From Brasenia schreberi (Eukaryota; Streptophyta; Magnoliopsida; Nymphaeales; Cabombaceae), in contig JAYKKT010000041.1 of NCBI GenBank assembly GCA_036023115.1, forward strand, positions 2,384,501 to 2,448,500: DNA of 64,000 bases, written 5' to 3'. Shown here one piece after another: positions 34,635-47,136 of the stretch. Position numbers and translations under genes: made by a program. The notes below the pieces were generated by a model, which was not told the origin of the DNA, searched no databases, and was given only the letters and a program-made list of their open reading frames with translations. Within the stretch, counting starts at the first letter, position 1. Every line of letters starts with the position of its first letter.

Positions 34635-35411
34635 GTATATGTATAAAAAATAGATGCTACCTCTTAGCACTACATATTCCTTACGTATTCATACTTGTTG
34701 ATTGCTTTTCAAGAGCATTAATAGCATTTTAAAGTTATGATGATTCATTATATTCATGCCTTAAAAAATAATAGATAGGCATGCAATGTCTAAACTAAAC
34801 ATACGTCTCTCTCTATATATATAAATATAGGGTGTAGAAAAATGACCTGCTCAAGTAAAAAATGAGTAAGGCGAGTGTTGACTTGCTTTTATCGTAGACT
34901 CGACTTGCCACAACATACTCATGCTTCTTGATTACTTTTTAAGAGAATTATTAACATTTAAAAAATTATCATGATATTTAAAATAGTATAAAAGATTATC
35001 TTATTTTATTCATGCTTTAAAAAGTAATGTGTGAGTGAAGAACATCTATTCTATCTCTATTTATCTATATATATAGAGAGAGATAATATACATGTAGAGA
35101 GATAGTAGTTTTGTGTTCATTTTATACATAAATCTTCTCAAATATCTCATTTATACCATCAATGATCGATATATCAATTCAAAAAGCAACATTTTATCTT
35201 TGACCGTACAATCACTTTTTTGTATTCAAATTTCTACAGTTGATACAACTATAGGCACTGGAACGAAGTTGGGATTTATAACCGACAAAATTCATGAACC
35301 AAACACACACACACACACACTATTACCTTGTATGAACCATTTGGAAAATTATTTTGAAATAAGATGTTTATATCTGTTAGTAATGGCAGGTATTGCTGTC
35401 ATTTTTTGCAG
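34630..35411. other. AT-rich DNA upstream of the partial gene at 35412
   Basis: Two related segments (34670..34790 and 34915..35040) share cttgttgattgcttttcaag / cttcttgattactttttaag, then agagcattaatagcattt / agagaattattaacattt and attcatgccttaaaaa. This is a direct duplication of about 120 bp. A decayed foldback arm lies near 35110..35215. The end may be intron sequence preceding the acceptor ttttttgcag. Confidence 0.4.
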
Positions 35412-35889
35412 GAAAGGCTTGGTGTGTGGACTTTCAGCAGCAAAGGCCATGCAGATGCAGACCATACAGCATATATGTTCCCTTTAGAAGTTCATAAGCT
35501 GCATGATTCTTGGCCAGAGATGTACCGCGAGAGAATTTGGGTAAGCACAGTTAATACCATCAAAACTATAGAGATTGATAATTATTAAGCAAGTTTAGTT
35601 TGCTAAGATCAAAACTTTAACTTTGTGTTTATAGATGCAAGCCGCGGATGCGAGGAAAAGAGTGAATCACCAATGGATGTCAGAAGCATTAGACAATCTG
35701 ATAACGGAGATGGAGCTAAGGATGAAGAAGGCGTACCCGAACAACAATGTGCTGGTTCTGGACATACCAATGAAGCAGGAAGCTCAATCTGAGCCCAGCT
35801 TGGTTGTGAAACCGGCTCGAATTGGGTGCATTCCAAACAAGATACCAAAGAACATTATCAGGCGTGAACCCGATGAGAATCCATGCTGA
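35412..35889 (+). CDS. Last two exons of an unrecognised protein (partial gene, 127 residues)
   Basis: I do not recognise this family. Exon A, 35412..35540, opens after the acceptor ttttttgcag and ends ATTTGG before a consensus gtaagc donor. It encodes 43 residues (ERLGVWTFSSKGHADADHTA, YMFPLEVHKLHDSWPEMYRE, RIW). The intron is 35541..35634 (94 bp, acceptor tgtttatag). Exon B, 35635..35889, continues in phase 0 (MQAADARKRVNHQW, EMELRMKKAYP, VVKPARIGCIP) to a TGA and encodes 84 residues. Codon use and GC content differ from the AT-rich surroundings, and both splice sites are good, so a real gene end is likely. Exon B is helical and charged, without transmembrane segments. No upstream exon is evident; a 3.1-kb RTE lies about 0.9 kb upstream, so earlier exons are either beyond it or lost. 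Confidence 0.6.
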
Positions 35890-37370
35890 GCTCTGGTGAA
35901 CTCGAACCTACCCTGTAATTGCAGACTAATGGGCTTGTGTTTGGGCAGATCAGCAAGAGGAAAGCAGAGCCTAATCTGCACAAGCAGATGTCTATTAACC
36001 CATTTGATCAGTTCCAATTATCATCAGTCTGCACATCCCAATCGGACTTCGCGGGCCATCATCTTCCAACTAACCTGATTCTCAAATTAATTACAGAATA
36101 GCATCTTATCGAGCGAACAAACCGTAGAGATCGACCAGTTCTAGAGGATGTCGATTGAATTGTTGAAGTTTCTATAGTTTAATCATCGATCATGTATAAC
36201 ATAGTCAAATTATTAGCCCCGCTTGCTTGTTCACATCAACTTGTACATACAAATACAGAAGCATTTTGGGGTGGAATACTAACACATGGAAAGAACTTCT
36301 CTATCATTCTCATTCAAATTTTGTGTGAGAAAATTCAGTTCTGGGTTGCGGTTTCAATTCCTCACGGCTCAAGTATTTACTCCCTAATCAATATTCTATA
36401 TATTGATCATTTCGTGTCAATTCTATGCTCCGAAGGGCTGCAAAGTAGGTCGGACAAGCCAACCCGCGAATTCGTGTCTGTCCCCTTGCTTGTTCATGGT
36501 TAGTCTTGAAAAGGAAAAGCAAAGCAAACGTAACATGCCCATAAGTGAACCATTCACTTCTTCGTTTGCACTTTTTTGAGTGTTTAATATTTGGAATAGC
36601 TGTTCTGAATTCAAATTGATTATGTTTCACTTCTTTGTGAAAGAACATGATCGAACAGTTCCCAATGATGGTATTATGTATCTAATCGGTAAACATCAAA
36701 TACAAGTACACCTCATCCCAAAAATATCTCTCCCAAGCTCCAAAAGATGGGATGTCTCCTTGTAAGATTTTGATATATAGTTCATCAAAGAAGTGATTCT
36801 TGCTTACTTAAGTTGCAAAGATGGTTTCTAAAGATTCTTTTTTTTGTTGTAAAAATTAAGCTTTTAATCGATGAATTTTAACCGATTGGGTTAATATGTT
36901 TCTCTAACATATTTGTATGTAAGTCGGCACAAACCAACGAATTTGCAGCTCATCGTGCTAAGACATGAGCTAAGAAACAGCTTAGCTTGTCTACTTAGCA
37001 ATGTGGTATGAATACATAAAGTTGAAGTTCACTTCAATCGCTTTCCAAGAAACTGTCCAAGTAGAAATTTTGGTCACAGAAGTTTTATCAACGCAATAAT
37101 ATAATAAAAAATTATGTGACAAAGATTAATTTTCTAGTGATGAATAAAATCAATCACTGCATCTTATTTTTAGAAATCAGAACCGTCGGTTCTAGTTACG
37201 ATGACAGCATCTGCTTGGGCGACATCATTGCCTTCTCCTGATTGAAAAATTAGGCAAATCTAATATTTTTTTAAAAGATTTTTCTTCTGTTCTTTTAGAA
37301 CAACAGGCTAAAGCCAGACTAGATATGCATCCAGAGGTGCCAAAATGGGCTTGACGGAGAGAACTGGCCC
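35890..37370. other. 3' flank; no further gene
   Basis: The first part should include the 3' UTR of the gene ending at 35889. The rest has short overlapping ORFs only, with no recognised domain or repeat. Confidence 0.4.
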
Positions 37371-37374
37371 AACT

Positions 37375-37450
37375 CGACTGTAGAAAAAGGTAGGACCGGG
37401 ATACAGAAATCGAACTCATATCTGAAGCAGAGTCGAATTGCTCGGCCTGT
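37375..37450 (-). mobile_element. SINE-like fragment
   Basis: On the minus strand it has agatatgagttcgatttctg and tatcccggtcc (box-B-like) after a head containing gagtcatacaggccgag. Only the box-B region is convincing. Confidence 0.3.
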
Positions 37451-37506
37451 ATGACTCTAAGAGGGCCGGCCTGGGCTGGCTCACTGGATATTAGATCGGG
37501 TCAATA

Positions 37507-37750
37507 AGACCTGATCTAAATTTGTTTGAAATCCAAATCCATATGTAATAAGTAAATATATATATATATATATATATATATAACCTGATCTAAATTTGCT
37601 TGAAATTCAAATCCACATATAATACAAATATATATACTATATATATACACATACATGTAATAAAAAAAACTATATATACATGTAATAAAAAACTATACAT
37701 ATATACATGTAACAGAAAAAACTATACATACATGTAATGAAAAAAACTAA
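37507..37750. repeat. Tandem repeats: duplicated ACCTGATCTAAATTTG unit, (TA)n and a ~30-bp minisatellite
   Basis: 37508..37581 and 37582..37640 repeat acctgatctaaatttg, ttgaaatycaaatcca and a TA tract. From 37645 to 37750 there are about four units of aaaaaactatacata followed by tacatgtaat, with a 25-35 bp period. Confidence 0.8.
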
Positions 37751-39086
37751 GCATAATAATGACAACTTAGTAAACCATTTAATTTGGAAGAGCTTACAGT
37801 CGCCCTTGAGAATGAAATGATAGTCAACGCTGCTTTTTCATCTGCAAATAGATGGTAAATCAGATCAAATGATCCAGATGTTAGACGATAAGTTACAAGA
37901 AGCATATGTATTAGATTGGTACAATCAATGGGTCGAAAAAATTGTCCCTCAATGAGTTTGCATATAACATAGCTTTCAGGCTAGTATTGAAATGCCATTA
38001 TTTGAAATAATATAATAGGGGAAAATGATCATCCCACAAATAAGATCTGAATCGTTCAGCTTTTAGATGATCATAATATTGTAAGACTTTTTAAGTTTTA
38101 AATTAGAATCTTGCAATTATGTGTCTGACTAATGGATACCCGACTTTGCTGCTCAATTAGTCTTAGTAGATTTTACAAGTATTGCACCGGATGATTGTTC
38201 AGACCATATGAAAATGTGAGTTATCCCTTCCCTAGATATTAAGGGCACGAGTTGTTCTTGTCATCTGAGTAATAGTTTATTGATAGTAAAAAATAGTAAC
38301 AGCCGGATCATGCTATTAGGTTTATCAAGGCTCTACCCTCGAAAGGGGTGGCAGACAGACTGCTGACAAATTGAGTGTAGAAGGGTCACAATACAATAGG
38401 GTGTAAGGTAAGAACTGATGGGGGATCGAGGATGGCAATAGTAGATGCAACTGCTGAAAGAGGTTGAACAACAGAAGCTCATCATTGAATCATCACGCAA
38501 AGACACAAAAATTGATGTTTAGAGAACATTAAGATGAGAATTCAACCGGGGGCAACCTGATAAGGAGGTCCTAACTTCGTTGCAGAAGTTTACATAACAG
38601 CAAGTTCGATGGATTCCAAAAGGCAGGAAGTGACTCCTGGTTTCCTTTGGCAAAATTAGATTCAGTATGCACAGATTTTGAACGGAATGAAAAACCACCG
38701 GAATGGTGGTCTCTGTAGAAGCATATTCTTGAAAAGTTCTCTTGGAATGGGTCAATATGCATATGAGCTGTTTCTCTCCTGGTCTCCCTCCACCGAAATT
38801 TCCATACAGAGTTGTCATTTAATTCAAAAAACGAAGGGAAGACTTCTGTAATCCATCCTTAATATTTAAAAAGATCTCCATTGGCTTGGTCTCCTGCCGT
38901 CAAATCAGTTTTCAATTGTTTAGTTAAGATAACACTGTACCGACGACCGTAATATTAATATGATGAAGAAAGGTCCTTGCTGGTGCAGGACTTGAAGAAA
39001 ACTTGATCAGTAGGAGCATTCTAGATGGTTTCCAATTAAATTTCAAGGCTTATCCTGGTCTTGAGTGTCACATTTTGCACAGGGAG
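37751..39086. other. No gene seen
   Basis: No recognised domain. A 99-codon minus-strand ORF at 38519..38818 lacks any known motif and is not called. Confidence 0.35.
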
Positions 39087-39190
39087 CTAGAGCTTGTTTG
39101 GGTAGCATGTGGACGCGAAAGTACTCTCCACTCGAAGGTCATGAGTTTGGTACCTCGGGACTTACATATCTGGTAGAGGTGTGCCTAAAC
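39087..39190 (+). mobile_element. SINE-like sequence
   Basis: agcttgtttgggtagcatgt then ggtcatgagtttggtacct (box-B-like) and a tail tggtagaggtgtgcc. The layout is as in the other SINEs, but no second copy is seen in the window. Confidence 0.3.
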
Positions 39191-39804
39191 CGCGTCGAAA
39201 AATTGCTGTTGGGGATGATTTTTGTTAAGCACACTATAAATATTATATATCATAATGGTAATAGTGTACAGATTATCAAATTACAGCATACGCTACGCAC
39301 TATTGAAGACAGGAGAGTCTGAAACGGTTTGGTTTTCATTTTAATAATGAAAGAACGGTGGGAATCCCTTGGATTCCATTAGTGCTTGAATATCAAAAAC
39401 AGAATAATGTGACATTTTCATGCCTCCTGGCGATTGAAGTCCCATCAAAACCGACTGATCTTCTTCCACACGAAGTGGGTTTCCTGAACTCTTATTTGTC
39501 ATTGTGTTTGATCTTGTTTCTGGTTGCTAGAACAGAATGCATTGCCCATCGAACCTTTTAAGATTTGCTAGGCACCTGGTTATGGGATGCATGAAGAGCA
39601 TGAGTATCAGAATGCTACCATCATGGCATTGAAGTGCATAATTCATGCTATCAATTAATGGACAGAAGAGAAATGCACCGAATAGCATCCCCAATTCAAA
39701 CAAACGCAACTAATAGAAGAACACTTAAATGGGTACTACTGATGCCTGCATGTAGAAATTGACACAAACGGAAGAAAGCAGCAGTAGGCAAATACAAGTA
39801 TAAA
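39191..39804. other. Probable 3' flank of the minus-strand membrane-protein gene
   Basis: No other gene recognised. The part next to 39805 would contain that gene's 3' UTR. Confidence 0.3.
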
Positions 39805-40206
39805 TCACGAAGGAGCTGACACAGAGAGGGTGCCAAGCTGAGAAACCAACGCTACCGCTACAAAGGCAGGAAGAACACAAGACGCAAGCACGACCCATCT
39901 GAACTCTGATGGCAGCACCAACCAAGATCTGAACAGAAAGGCCACGGTAATTGAAACCATAAGGCCTACCACCATCCACATTGACCTCCTTCTATGCTTT
40001 GCCGAACTTTCGGGCAATGGGAACCTGGAGTGACCATAGGTGACGGAAGCGATCGAGACGATGAAGGTGGCGAAGACCGCTTGAGAAAAGGCCGACTCCA
40101 GGGGATCCTTGAGGTTTAGTAGTTGGCGAGAGGTGTACCCGAACACAATTATGCTGATGGCTGCAAGGATTTTCACCTTCTCAAGAATGGCATCTAAGAG
40201 ATCCAT
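39805..40206 (-). CDS. Small four-helix membrane protein, 133 residues, function unknown
   Basis: Intronless frame from ATG 40206 to TGA 39805, starting MDLLDAILEKVKILAAISII. Four hydrophobic segments are visible, at about 11-24, 38-58, 75-98 and 103-126. A basic loop (KHRRRS, 70-75) lies between the second and third. There is no signal peptide with a cleavage site. GC content is well above the surrounding sequence and there are no internal stops, which favours a genuine gene over chance. I do not recognise the family; small plant-specific membrane proteins of this shape are commonly left unnamed. A TATA-like box (40272..40280) lies about 66 bp upstream of the ATG. Immediately beyond it begins sequence matching a copia LTR, so the normal upstream promoter may have been displaced. 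Confidence 0.6.
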   Translation of the reverse strand: MDLLDAILEKVKILAAISIIVFGYTSRQLLNLKDPLESAFSQAVFATFIVSIASVTYGHSRFPLPESSAKHRRRSMWMVVGLMVSITVAFLFRSWLVLPSEFRWVVLASCVLPAFVAVALVSQLGTLSVSAPS

Positions 40207-40271
40207 TGGCCGCTGAAGGCGTTATTTCATTATAGGGGAGAGGCAATATACATCATTCTTATGGATCTATG

Positions 40272-40280
40272 CTTTATATG
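40272..40280 (-). promoter_or_regulatory. TATA-like box for the membrane-protein ORF
   Basis: On the minus strand it reads catataaag, with about 66 bp to the ATG at 40206, a plausible plant spacing. It touches the inferred start of the copia LTR (about 40279), so it could belong to either. Confidence 0.35.
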
Positions 40281-41820
40281 CAATGGCCGGCCCAAGACTA
40301 ACCTCAATCATTTGGAAGAAGGGCCCTCTTCCCGTTTTTATTGGTTATTTTTCTTGAAAAAGTAAAACTTTTTTGGAATTTTTTTTTTAAGTCAAAACAA
40401 TATAGAAAAAAGAGTTGTTGATATACACGTAGCCTTCTTTATGAGAAAACTCTATGCGAGTAACCTTGACCATCTTCTCTCTCTTTCTTTTTCCTATCTT
40501 ATCTACATGTTTTCAACTCCTGCTGCAACATTGAAACCATAAGAAGTGGACGTGTAAAGAACCGTCAACTACATCATTAACGTGTAGAGAACCGATATAT
40601 TACTGATATCACAACCTCTTTAAAACCTTCGATGACTCCTTAGCAAGTACAATGATTCTCAAAAAAAAAGGAAGAGAAAAGTGCTGAAAATAGAAAATAG
40701 AAAGAATAAGTTATTTATTCAGTCTTTGGGATTGAGACAGACAACAGTCGGAAGCCGCCCATCGAAGGCGGCCTTAGGTAGGTTACGGGCATGAACCTAT
40801 ACAAATAGCATGAATGTCATTGAGGCCAGACAAAAAGAGTAAAAAGAAAAAGAGAAATGGACGAATATTGAACCACCCTTGCGACCTCCTCTTTCTTTCT
40901 CTCTATTTTTCTTCGTCTTTGTAATAGCCAAAGAGGAAGAACAGAAAGAACAGAAACCAAAAAAGAAGAAGAGAAAGAACAGAAGCAAGAGAAGAAGAAG
41001 AAGAAAGAGGAGGAGCGGAGGCCAAGCGAACGATGTTAGAACCACCGGCGGCCTCTTGCTCCCTCTCTCTCTACGGGTCTCTCTCTCCTTTGTTTACGGT
41101 TTTTGGGGCCAAATTATTATTTTGCCCCTATATATAAACCAAAATTATAAAATACCACAGGTTAAAATTACTAAAATATCTAGATATTTTGATATGAAAA
41201 GATTGATTTACCCTTGTATAAGTAAAAATCTTTTTTGTCCCCTGACAATCTGTAAAATTAAGAAAAACAAGGATGTAGTTTTATAGTTTTATCCTTGGTT
41301 AAATTTTTTATTTACAAAATCGGTATTTAGTTGATTTTACGGAAATGACCCTCAATGTTTGACATATTATCCATTATGCTACTTAAGAAAAGTGCATGTT
41401 TCCCTTGTACTTTTTGAGCAATATCGTGAACAACTTTTTTACTATTCTGTCACTGGTTTTATAATATTTTCAGAAAGGTATATGTGTGTTAAATAAATTG
41501 CAGTACAATGTTTGTAAATATTTACAGTTCAATACTTAGAATTTGTGGATATTGCATTTAGGTGACTAACTATTTCTATTATTGTTTCTTTATGAAATAT
41601 CTTATGTCAATTCATCTCATGCATATTTTATGTTTTTTTATCTAAAAATGTACAGACCCCTTACTTGTTGTCTCTACCAAATTATTAAAACTAACTTCTA
41701 CAATTTGTGTGTCTGAATTTGAAAGACGAAAAAGTTAAATGACCTAAATTTTTAAACATGAAAAAGAAGAATCCCACCAACCTTAACTTTAGTGGAACTT
41801 TATTATGTACTTGGAAAATA
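40279..41820 (+). mobile_element. Copia element A: 5' LTR and long leader (degenerate)
   Basis: 40279..40620 matches the 3' LTR at 45686 (agaagggccctctt, aaaaagagttgttgatayac, cttctttctttttcctatct, tgctgcaa). From 40860 to 41090 a CT/AG-rich stretch ending gcggaggccaagcgaac and gttagaaccaccggcgg matches the reverse complement of 53930..53990. From 41090 to 41650 the AT-rich leader matches the reverse complement of 53100..53830 (gattttacggaaatgaccct, ttatccattatgctac, aagaaaagt, ccttgtactttttgagcaat). A basic 135-codon ORF here is leader sequence, not a protein gene. The primer-binding site is lost. Confidence 0.6.
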
Positions 41821-44800
41821 GTTTTACCACGTACTCCAATTGCAACAGATGAAAAAAGTAAAGTATAAGACATTTCTAAGAGATGATACTATAGCCAGGA
41901 TCATAATGTAAACATACATGAAAGATGACTTGATTATGATCTTTGGAGAGTATGAGATTGCTAAAGAATTATTTGATTCTTTGATCATAAAATATGATAC
42001 TATAGCTAAGCATAGCCGCATGTACAACTATTCCTTCAAAAATATAATTCTTTAAAATGAAAGAAGGTGATAATATAGTTGAACATATTAACCAAATATT
42101 GGTAGTGGCTAGGAATTTAGTTATAGCGAAGTCAGTCACTCTTTAACTAATACAAATACCCATGATTCTAAACAATTTACCCCTTTCTAGAATATGGTAA
42201 CTACAACACTTAGACTTAGACCAGATTTTACCCTTTCAAAACTCCCATTAAAATTAACAATTGAACAAGAATATATAAATAAAAACAAAATGGAGAGATT
42301 GGTAGTTGCTTAAGATTACTTAGGGTCTAGCTCCAAAAATAAACAAAATAAGAAAAAATCAAATAAAAAATTTGGTAAAAATAAAAGACAAGGCAGTCAA
42401 AACTTTGAGAAATCACAGTGTTTTAACTGTGACAAGACAGGCCACTACAAAAGGGACTGCTACAACAAGAAGAGCAATGCTAGAAATAATCAACTATGCG
42501 ACCCAAAAGAGAAACAAGACATAATCTACGTCATTTCTAGGTGGCTCTATATGGATTGCCCAGTGACTGGTTGGTAGATCGACTCAAGAGCGACCCAACA
42601 TATTTCAAAGATTAAAGATGGAGCAATGGATCTAAAGGAATATAAACTTGGCAAGCATCGGGTGTATATGCAGAATAATACATTTTATGATGTTCTTAGA
42701 GTTGGGTCTTTCAGGATTTTTGTAAAAGGCACATCGATTGTTATTATTGATGTATTAATTATGCGCACTATTACTTATATCGGTCATTACCTTGGTAAAG
42801 AAAGGGTTTGAGGTCAGGCTTGTCCCTAATAAAGTCATTATGGGAAAGTATGACAAGATAACTTTTTCTGGTTTATTTGATACTAAGCATGGATTGTTCA
42901 AACTCAATATAAATAAAAATGAAAGTTCTTTTGCTTATATTGATAATGTTTATGTGATTGATGTGAATGTATGATATAAATGCTTGAGTTATATAAGTTT
43001 AAAGAAGTTGAGAAAATTAACCAACTTTAACTTATTACTCAGTTTTCATCAAAACACTTTTAATAAGTATGAGATATGTATATAAGGAAAAATTACTAAA
43101 AAATTATTTCTCAAAGAGTGATTAGGGCAACAACCCTACTAGAGATTATTCACACTGATTTATGTGAATCTTTTAGAATAAAATCAAATCGAAGAAAGAT
43201 TTATTTTATAATCTTTATCGATGATTACTCGATATATATATATATATATATCTTAGCACATAAATCTGACGCACTTGAAGCGTTCAAAGAATATTAGTAG
43301 GAAGTTGAAACCAATTAGGGTATACAATCAAAGTCTTCAGAGGATAAAAGTGGAAAGTACACCTCTACAAAAATTTTAGAATTTTGCAAAGACTTTGGTA
43401 TTGCAAAGCAAAATACAATACCCAGAATACCTCAACAAAATTGTGTAGCAGAGAGATATAACATGACCTTATTGAATATGATAAGATCTATACTAATAGA
43501 TGTTTCTCTGTAAAAGATATTTTAAGAAGAAGCGATAAGTACAGTTGTATATATACTCAACAGGGTAATATGTAAAGTTGTATTCTCCATACCATATAAG
43601 ATGTGGTTTGAAAGAAAATCAAACCTAGGTCATCTTAGGAGGTAGAATCTATCACTCATGTAAAGATCTTTGATCAGTTTAGAGCAAGTTAGGTAGTAGG
43701 TCATTGAGATGTATATTTATTGGATATCCTAAAAAAATTAAAGGATATCGGTTTTATCATAAAGACCATGGACTAATAGAAAGAAGGGATGCCAAATTCT
43801 TAGAAGACACTAATAATGACATTCTTGAAAATGGTGATGAGTATGTTGACGATTTAGCGGATCTAGATTAATCATCATTTGAACACATAAATGATCTTCT
43901 TCATCAAACCGAAACTTTAAGTGGATAAAAAAGACCTAGGGTCATACCGTCGTACTTAAAGGATTATCACACTTATCTTAGAGAGGAAGTATGTAATTCA
44001 GTAGATTTAGATGAGTTGACATAAATGAGTTGTCATGGATGAAGAAATTGAATCTATTAAGAAAAAGTCATGGACAAAGAAAGTTATAGGTTGTAATTAG
44101 GATCTCAAAAAGAAATATAAGATTGATAGAGCAATCGACAAGTTTAAAGTGAGGTTGGTTGCAAAAGGTTTTTTCGTAAAAGGAAGGAATAAATTATGTT
44201 GAGATATATTTCCTTGTTACAAATTTGCATTCATAACAATAATCCTAGTGATATCAACATATTATGATTTGGACTTACATCAGTTAGATATAAAAACTAT
44301 TTTTTTAAATGGGGATTTAGATTAAATCATATATATGCAACAACTTGAAGAATATAGAGTTGAAGGCCAAAAAGATAAAGTATATAGGTTGAAAAAATCC
44401 CTATATAGCCTTAAACAATCACCTCATTAATGGTATTTGACTTTTTAAAATGTCATTATTCAACTTGTGTTTGTGGCTAATGAACTTGACCACTGTGTAT
44501 ATGTTTGGAACAGTGGAAGATACTTTGTCATCTTATCATTATATGTAGATGACGTATTGTTGACTGGAAATGACAATGAGATGATTGTCAAAACAAAGTT
44601 ATAGTTAAACTCAAGGTTTGAAACGAAGGATATGAGGGAAGCATCCTATATCCTGGGTATAAAGATTTCTCGAGATAGATAATATAAACTTTTATGATAA
44701 AGCCAGGAGAGATATATTGATTATATCTTCAAGAAGTTTAAGATGGGTGAATGCAAGTCTACATCTACTCCTGTTGTAAAATGAGTCAAATTGAGTAAGG

Positions 44801-45491
44801 TTGATTGTTTCTGTGAAGGAGACAATAAGTCTAATGTTCCTTATATACAAGTTGTGTGTAGCTTAATGTATGTTATGTTATGAACAAGACCTGATATCAG
44901 TTTTGTTGTTGGTCTTGTGAGTAGATATCAAAGTAATCTTGGATGATATCATTTGATAGTTGTGAAAAGGATTCTAAGATATCTCAAAAGCACAAAAGAC
45001 TTAAAACTTTGTTTTTAAGCAGATTAACTGAAAGTGATAGGATACTGAGATGTTGGCTTTGCTAGGAGCAAAGATGATAACTAATCAACCTTTGGTCAAA
45101 TAGTTTTATTTGAAGGTGGTGCAGTTTCTTGAGCTTACAAAAACAAGGTTATGTAGTGTTGCACACACAAGAAGCTGAGTATGTTGTTTGCAATATGGCT
45201 ACTACGAGTGTCGTTTGTATAAGTCGCTTCATTGTTGATTTGAAGCCGGACATAATCAATGAGCTAGTTGTCATTTATTGCGACAACAATACAGCAATTA
45301 CTCTTACTAAGAGTGGAGTTGATAGCTCATTAAGCAAGTATATAATAGTTAAATATCACTATGTTTGTGATATGTTCAAAAGAAATGAAATAACTATATG
45401 TTATATGCCAACTGATGATATGTTAGCAGACCCCTTAATAAAAGGTATCTCAGAAGAAATTTTTACTGAACATGTAACCCACGTGAGTTAG
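41821..45491 (+). pseudogene. Copia element A: gag-pol pseudogene
   Basis: The order is gag, protease, integrase, RT, RNase H, as in Ty1/copia. The gag UBN2-like region (about 41850..42150) matches element C. A zinc knuckle is at about 42420 (CFNCDKTGHYKRDC, an intact CX2CX4HX4C). A decayed protease follows at about 42570. Integrase blocks lie at about 43130..43500. RT lies at about 44000..44700 and includes an intact catalytic block, LSLYVDDVLLTGNDNE, at about 44540. RNase H ends at 45491 in an open stretch (45129..45491) with VIYCDNNTAITL and PTDDMLADPLIKGI. Many stops and frameshifts, plus a short (TA)n at 43229..43251, make it non-functional. Confidence 0.85.
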
Positions 45492-45685
45492 AGATATGCC
45501 TAAGTTTATAAATGTAGAAAATTGTGTGTTATGTAGGAAAGACACATTGATTATAAAAAAACCTCATAACATATAAAAGTTACAATTTACTTACAATTAT
45601 ATAAATGATACAACTTGGTAAACCCCAAAATAGTGGGAGGCAAAACCAATGTATCACTGGTTGGCTATAGTGGTCAAGTGGAAGA

Positions 45686-45986
45686 TGTAAATAGCTGGTG
45701 GTCACTATCAGCCCTAATACTAATGTGAACCATGAAATGCGAGAAGAAGGGCCCTCTTTCTGAATTTCATCAGTTTTTTTTTTAAAGTAAAACTTTATTC
45801 GAAAACTGTTTTTGCCTTTGAAAAAGTCCTAAGCATTTCCGGGATGAACATAGAATGACTTTTTAAAAGGAAAGCTGAAAGAAGAAAACTTAGACGTATA
45901 TACAACAAAATGATATAGAAAAAGAGTTGTTGATACACACATAACCTTCTTTCGGAGAAAACCTTTTGCGGGTAACCTTGTCCCTC

Positions 45987-46024
<38 letters not shown>

Positions 46025-46100
46025 TTTTCCTATCTCATCTACACGTTTTCGTTGCTGCAATACTGAAACCTAGATATGCAGAGGATCGTCAGCCGCATCA
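45686..46100 (+). mobile_element. Copia element A: 3' LTR
   Basis: A purine-rich tract (gtcaagtggaaga) precedes TGTAAATAGCTGGTGG at 45686, matching the TGTAAGTAG start of element B's LTR. Shared text: ggtcactatcagccctaata / ggccactatcggccccaata, then catgaaat, agaagaagg and gatgaacatagaatg. The 3' boundary is estimated from B's 404-bp LTR. A CT tract lies at 45989..46022. Confidence 0.65.
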
Positions 46101-47136
46101 CTCACATGCAGAGATGCCGGCTACGTCATCTTCCACTATGTGGCTTGGGACTAAGGAACCGGATAGCCTCGTAATTCAAACGGTGGCCTCAGCGCATAGC
46201 AAAAAGTTACATATAACATCCGAGCTTGAGTTATATGTGGAGATGAAGCCACTCCAACCTAATTAGGCACACAAATTCCCAATCCAACCTAATTAAGAAA
46301 AGATAAATATTCCACCTTCTAGAGAGATAAAAAGTCTACGGGAACTTGGGCTATGCCTGATATCAGCTGAAACTTCTCTTGATTAATTCAAAGAAGAGAA
46401 AGATGAGGGCAGGTTGGTCTGCGTTGTAGTTAGGGCTGGTAAACAAACCAAATGGCTGGTAGTTTGGCTTGGTCATGTAGAAGTCCCAAACGGCGAGCAA
46501 CCAGAACCTTGCTCTTTCATATTCGGTTTATTAAACCGTGTGAGCTGAACATGATATGTTTTGGTTCAGTTTGATAATTTTTCTAATTTTCGCTTAAACC
46601 CTCCCCTCAAGGTAATTGTATTAAGTATTTAAGGTAATATGAAGACTAATTTTTTTCTAACTTAACATAAATAAAAATTTTAGGTAAGTAAAGGGCATTC
46701 TATTGGCCTATTTAGAAAAACCTCTCTTACAGCCGGTGCAGCTCATCAAATGTTAACTAACCAAGCCATTCATGAACAATTTCAAACAGTGGTTCTGCTA
46801 ATAGTTAGGTCGTCTCGCTCACATAGAAAATGAGCCAAGCAACGAATAGGAGTTGGGTTCATTTGGTTAGATTGCAAACCCTAATTATAGGTCTTGAATA
46901 AAGTTCAACCAATGTGAGTGCAGATCACACTTATCAGAGCTTTCCATGGATCTAGGGTTATAGTCTATTGTCTTAAAGAAATATTATTTTTGAAATCATA
47001 TGACTTATCACGTCATAAGAAACGAGAAATAGGGATATTAAGAATCACAACTTTGATATTGCATCCTAAATAGCTTTAAGTTTAACATACTTGTTGCATT
47101 CTTGTTGTATTGAAAATTGTGACTGTACATAATAGC
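46101..47136. other. No gene; GGTT-rich repeat fragment inside
   Basis: 46436..46575 has an agggctggtaaacaaacc start and alternating cggtttattaaaccg and ggttcagtttg phrases, resembling the AGGGGTGT-type repeats at 8215. The rest is unrecognised. Confidence 0.35.

Noticed and set aside
40879..41286. Basic 135-codon ORF (Lys/Arg-rich)
   Set aside because: It lies in a purine-rich copia leader conserved with element B, where the frame is not kept.
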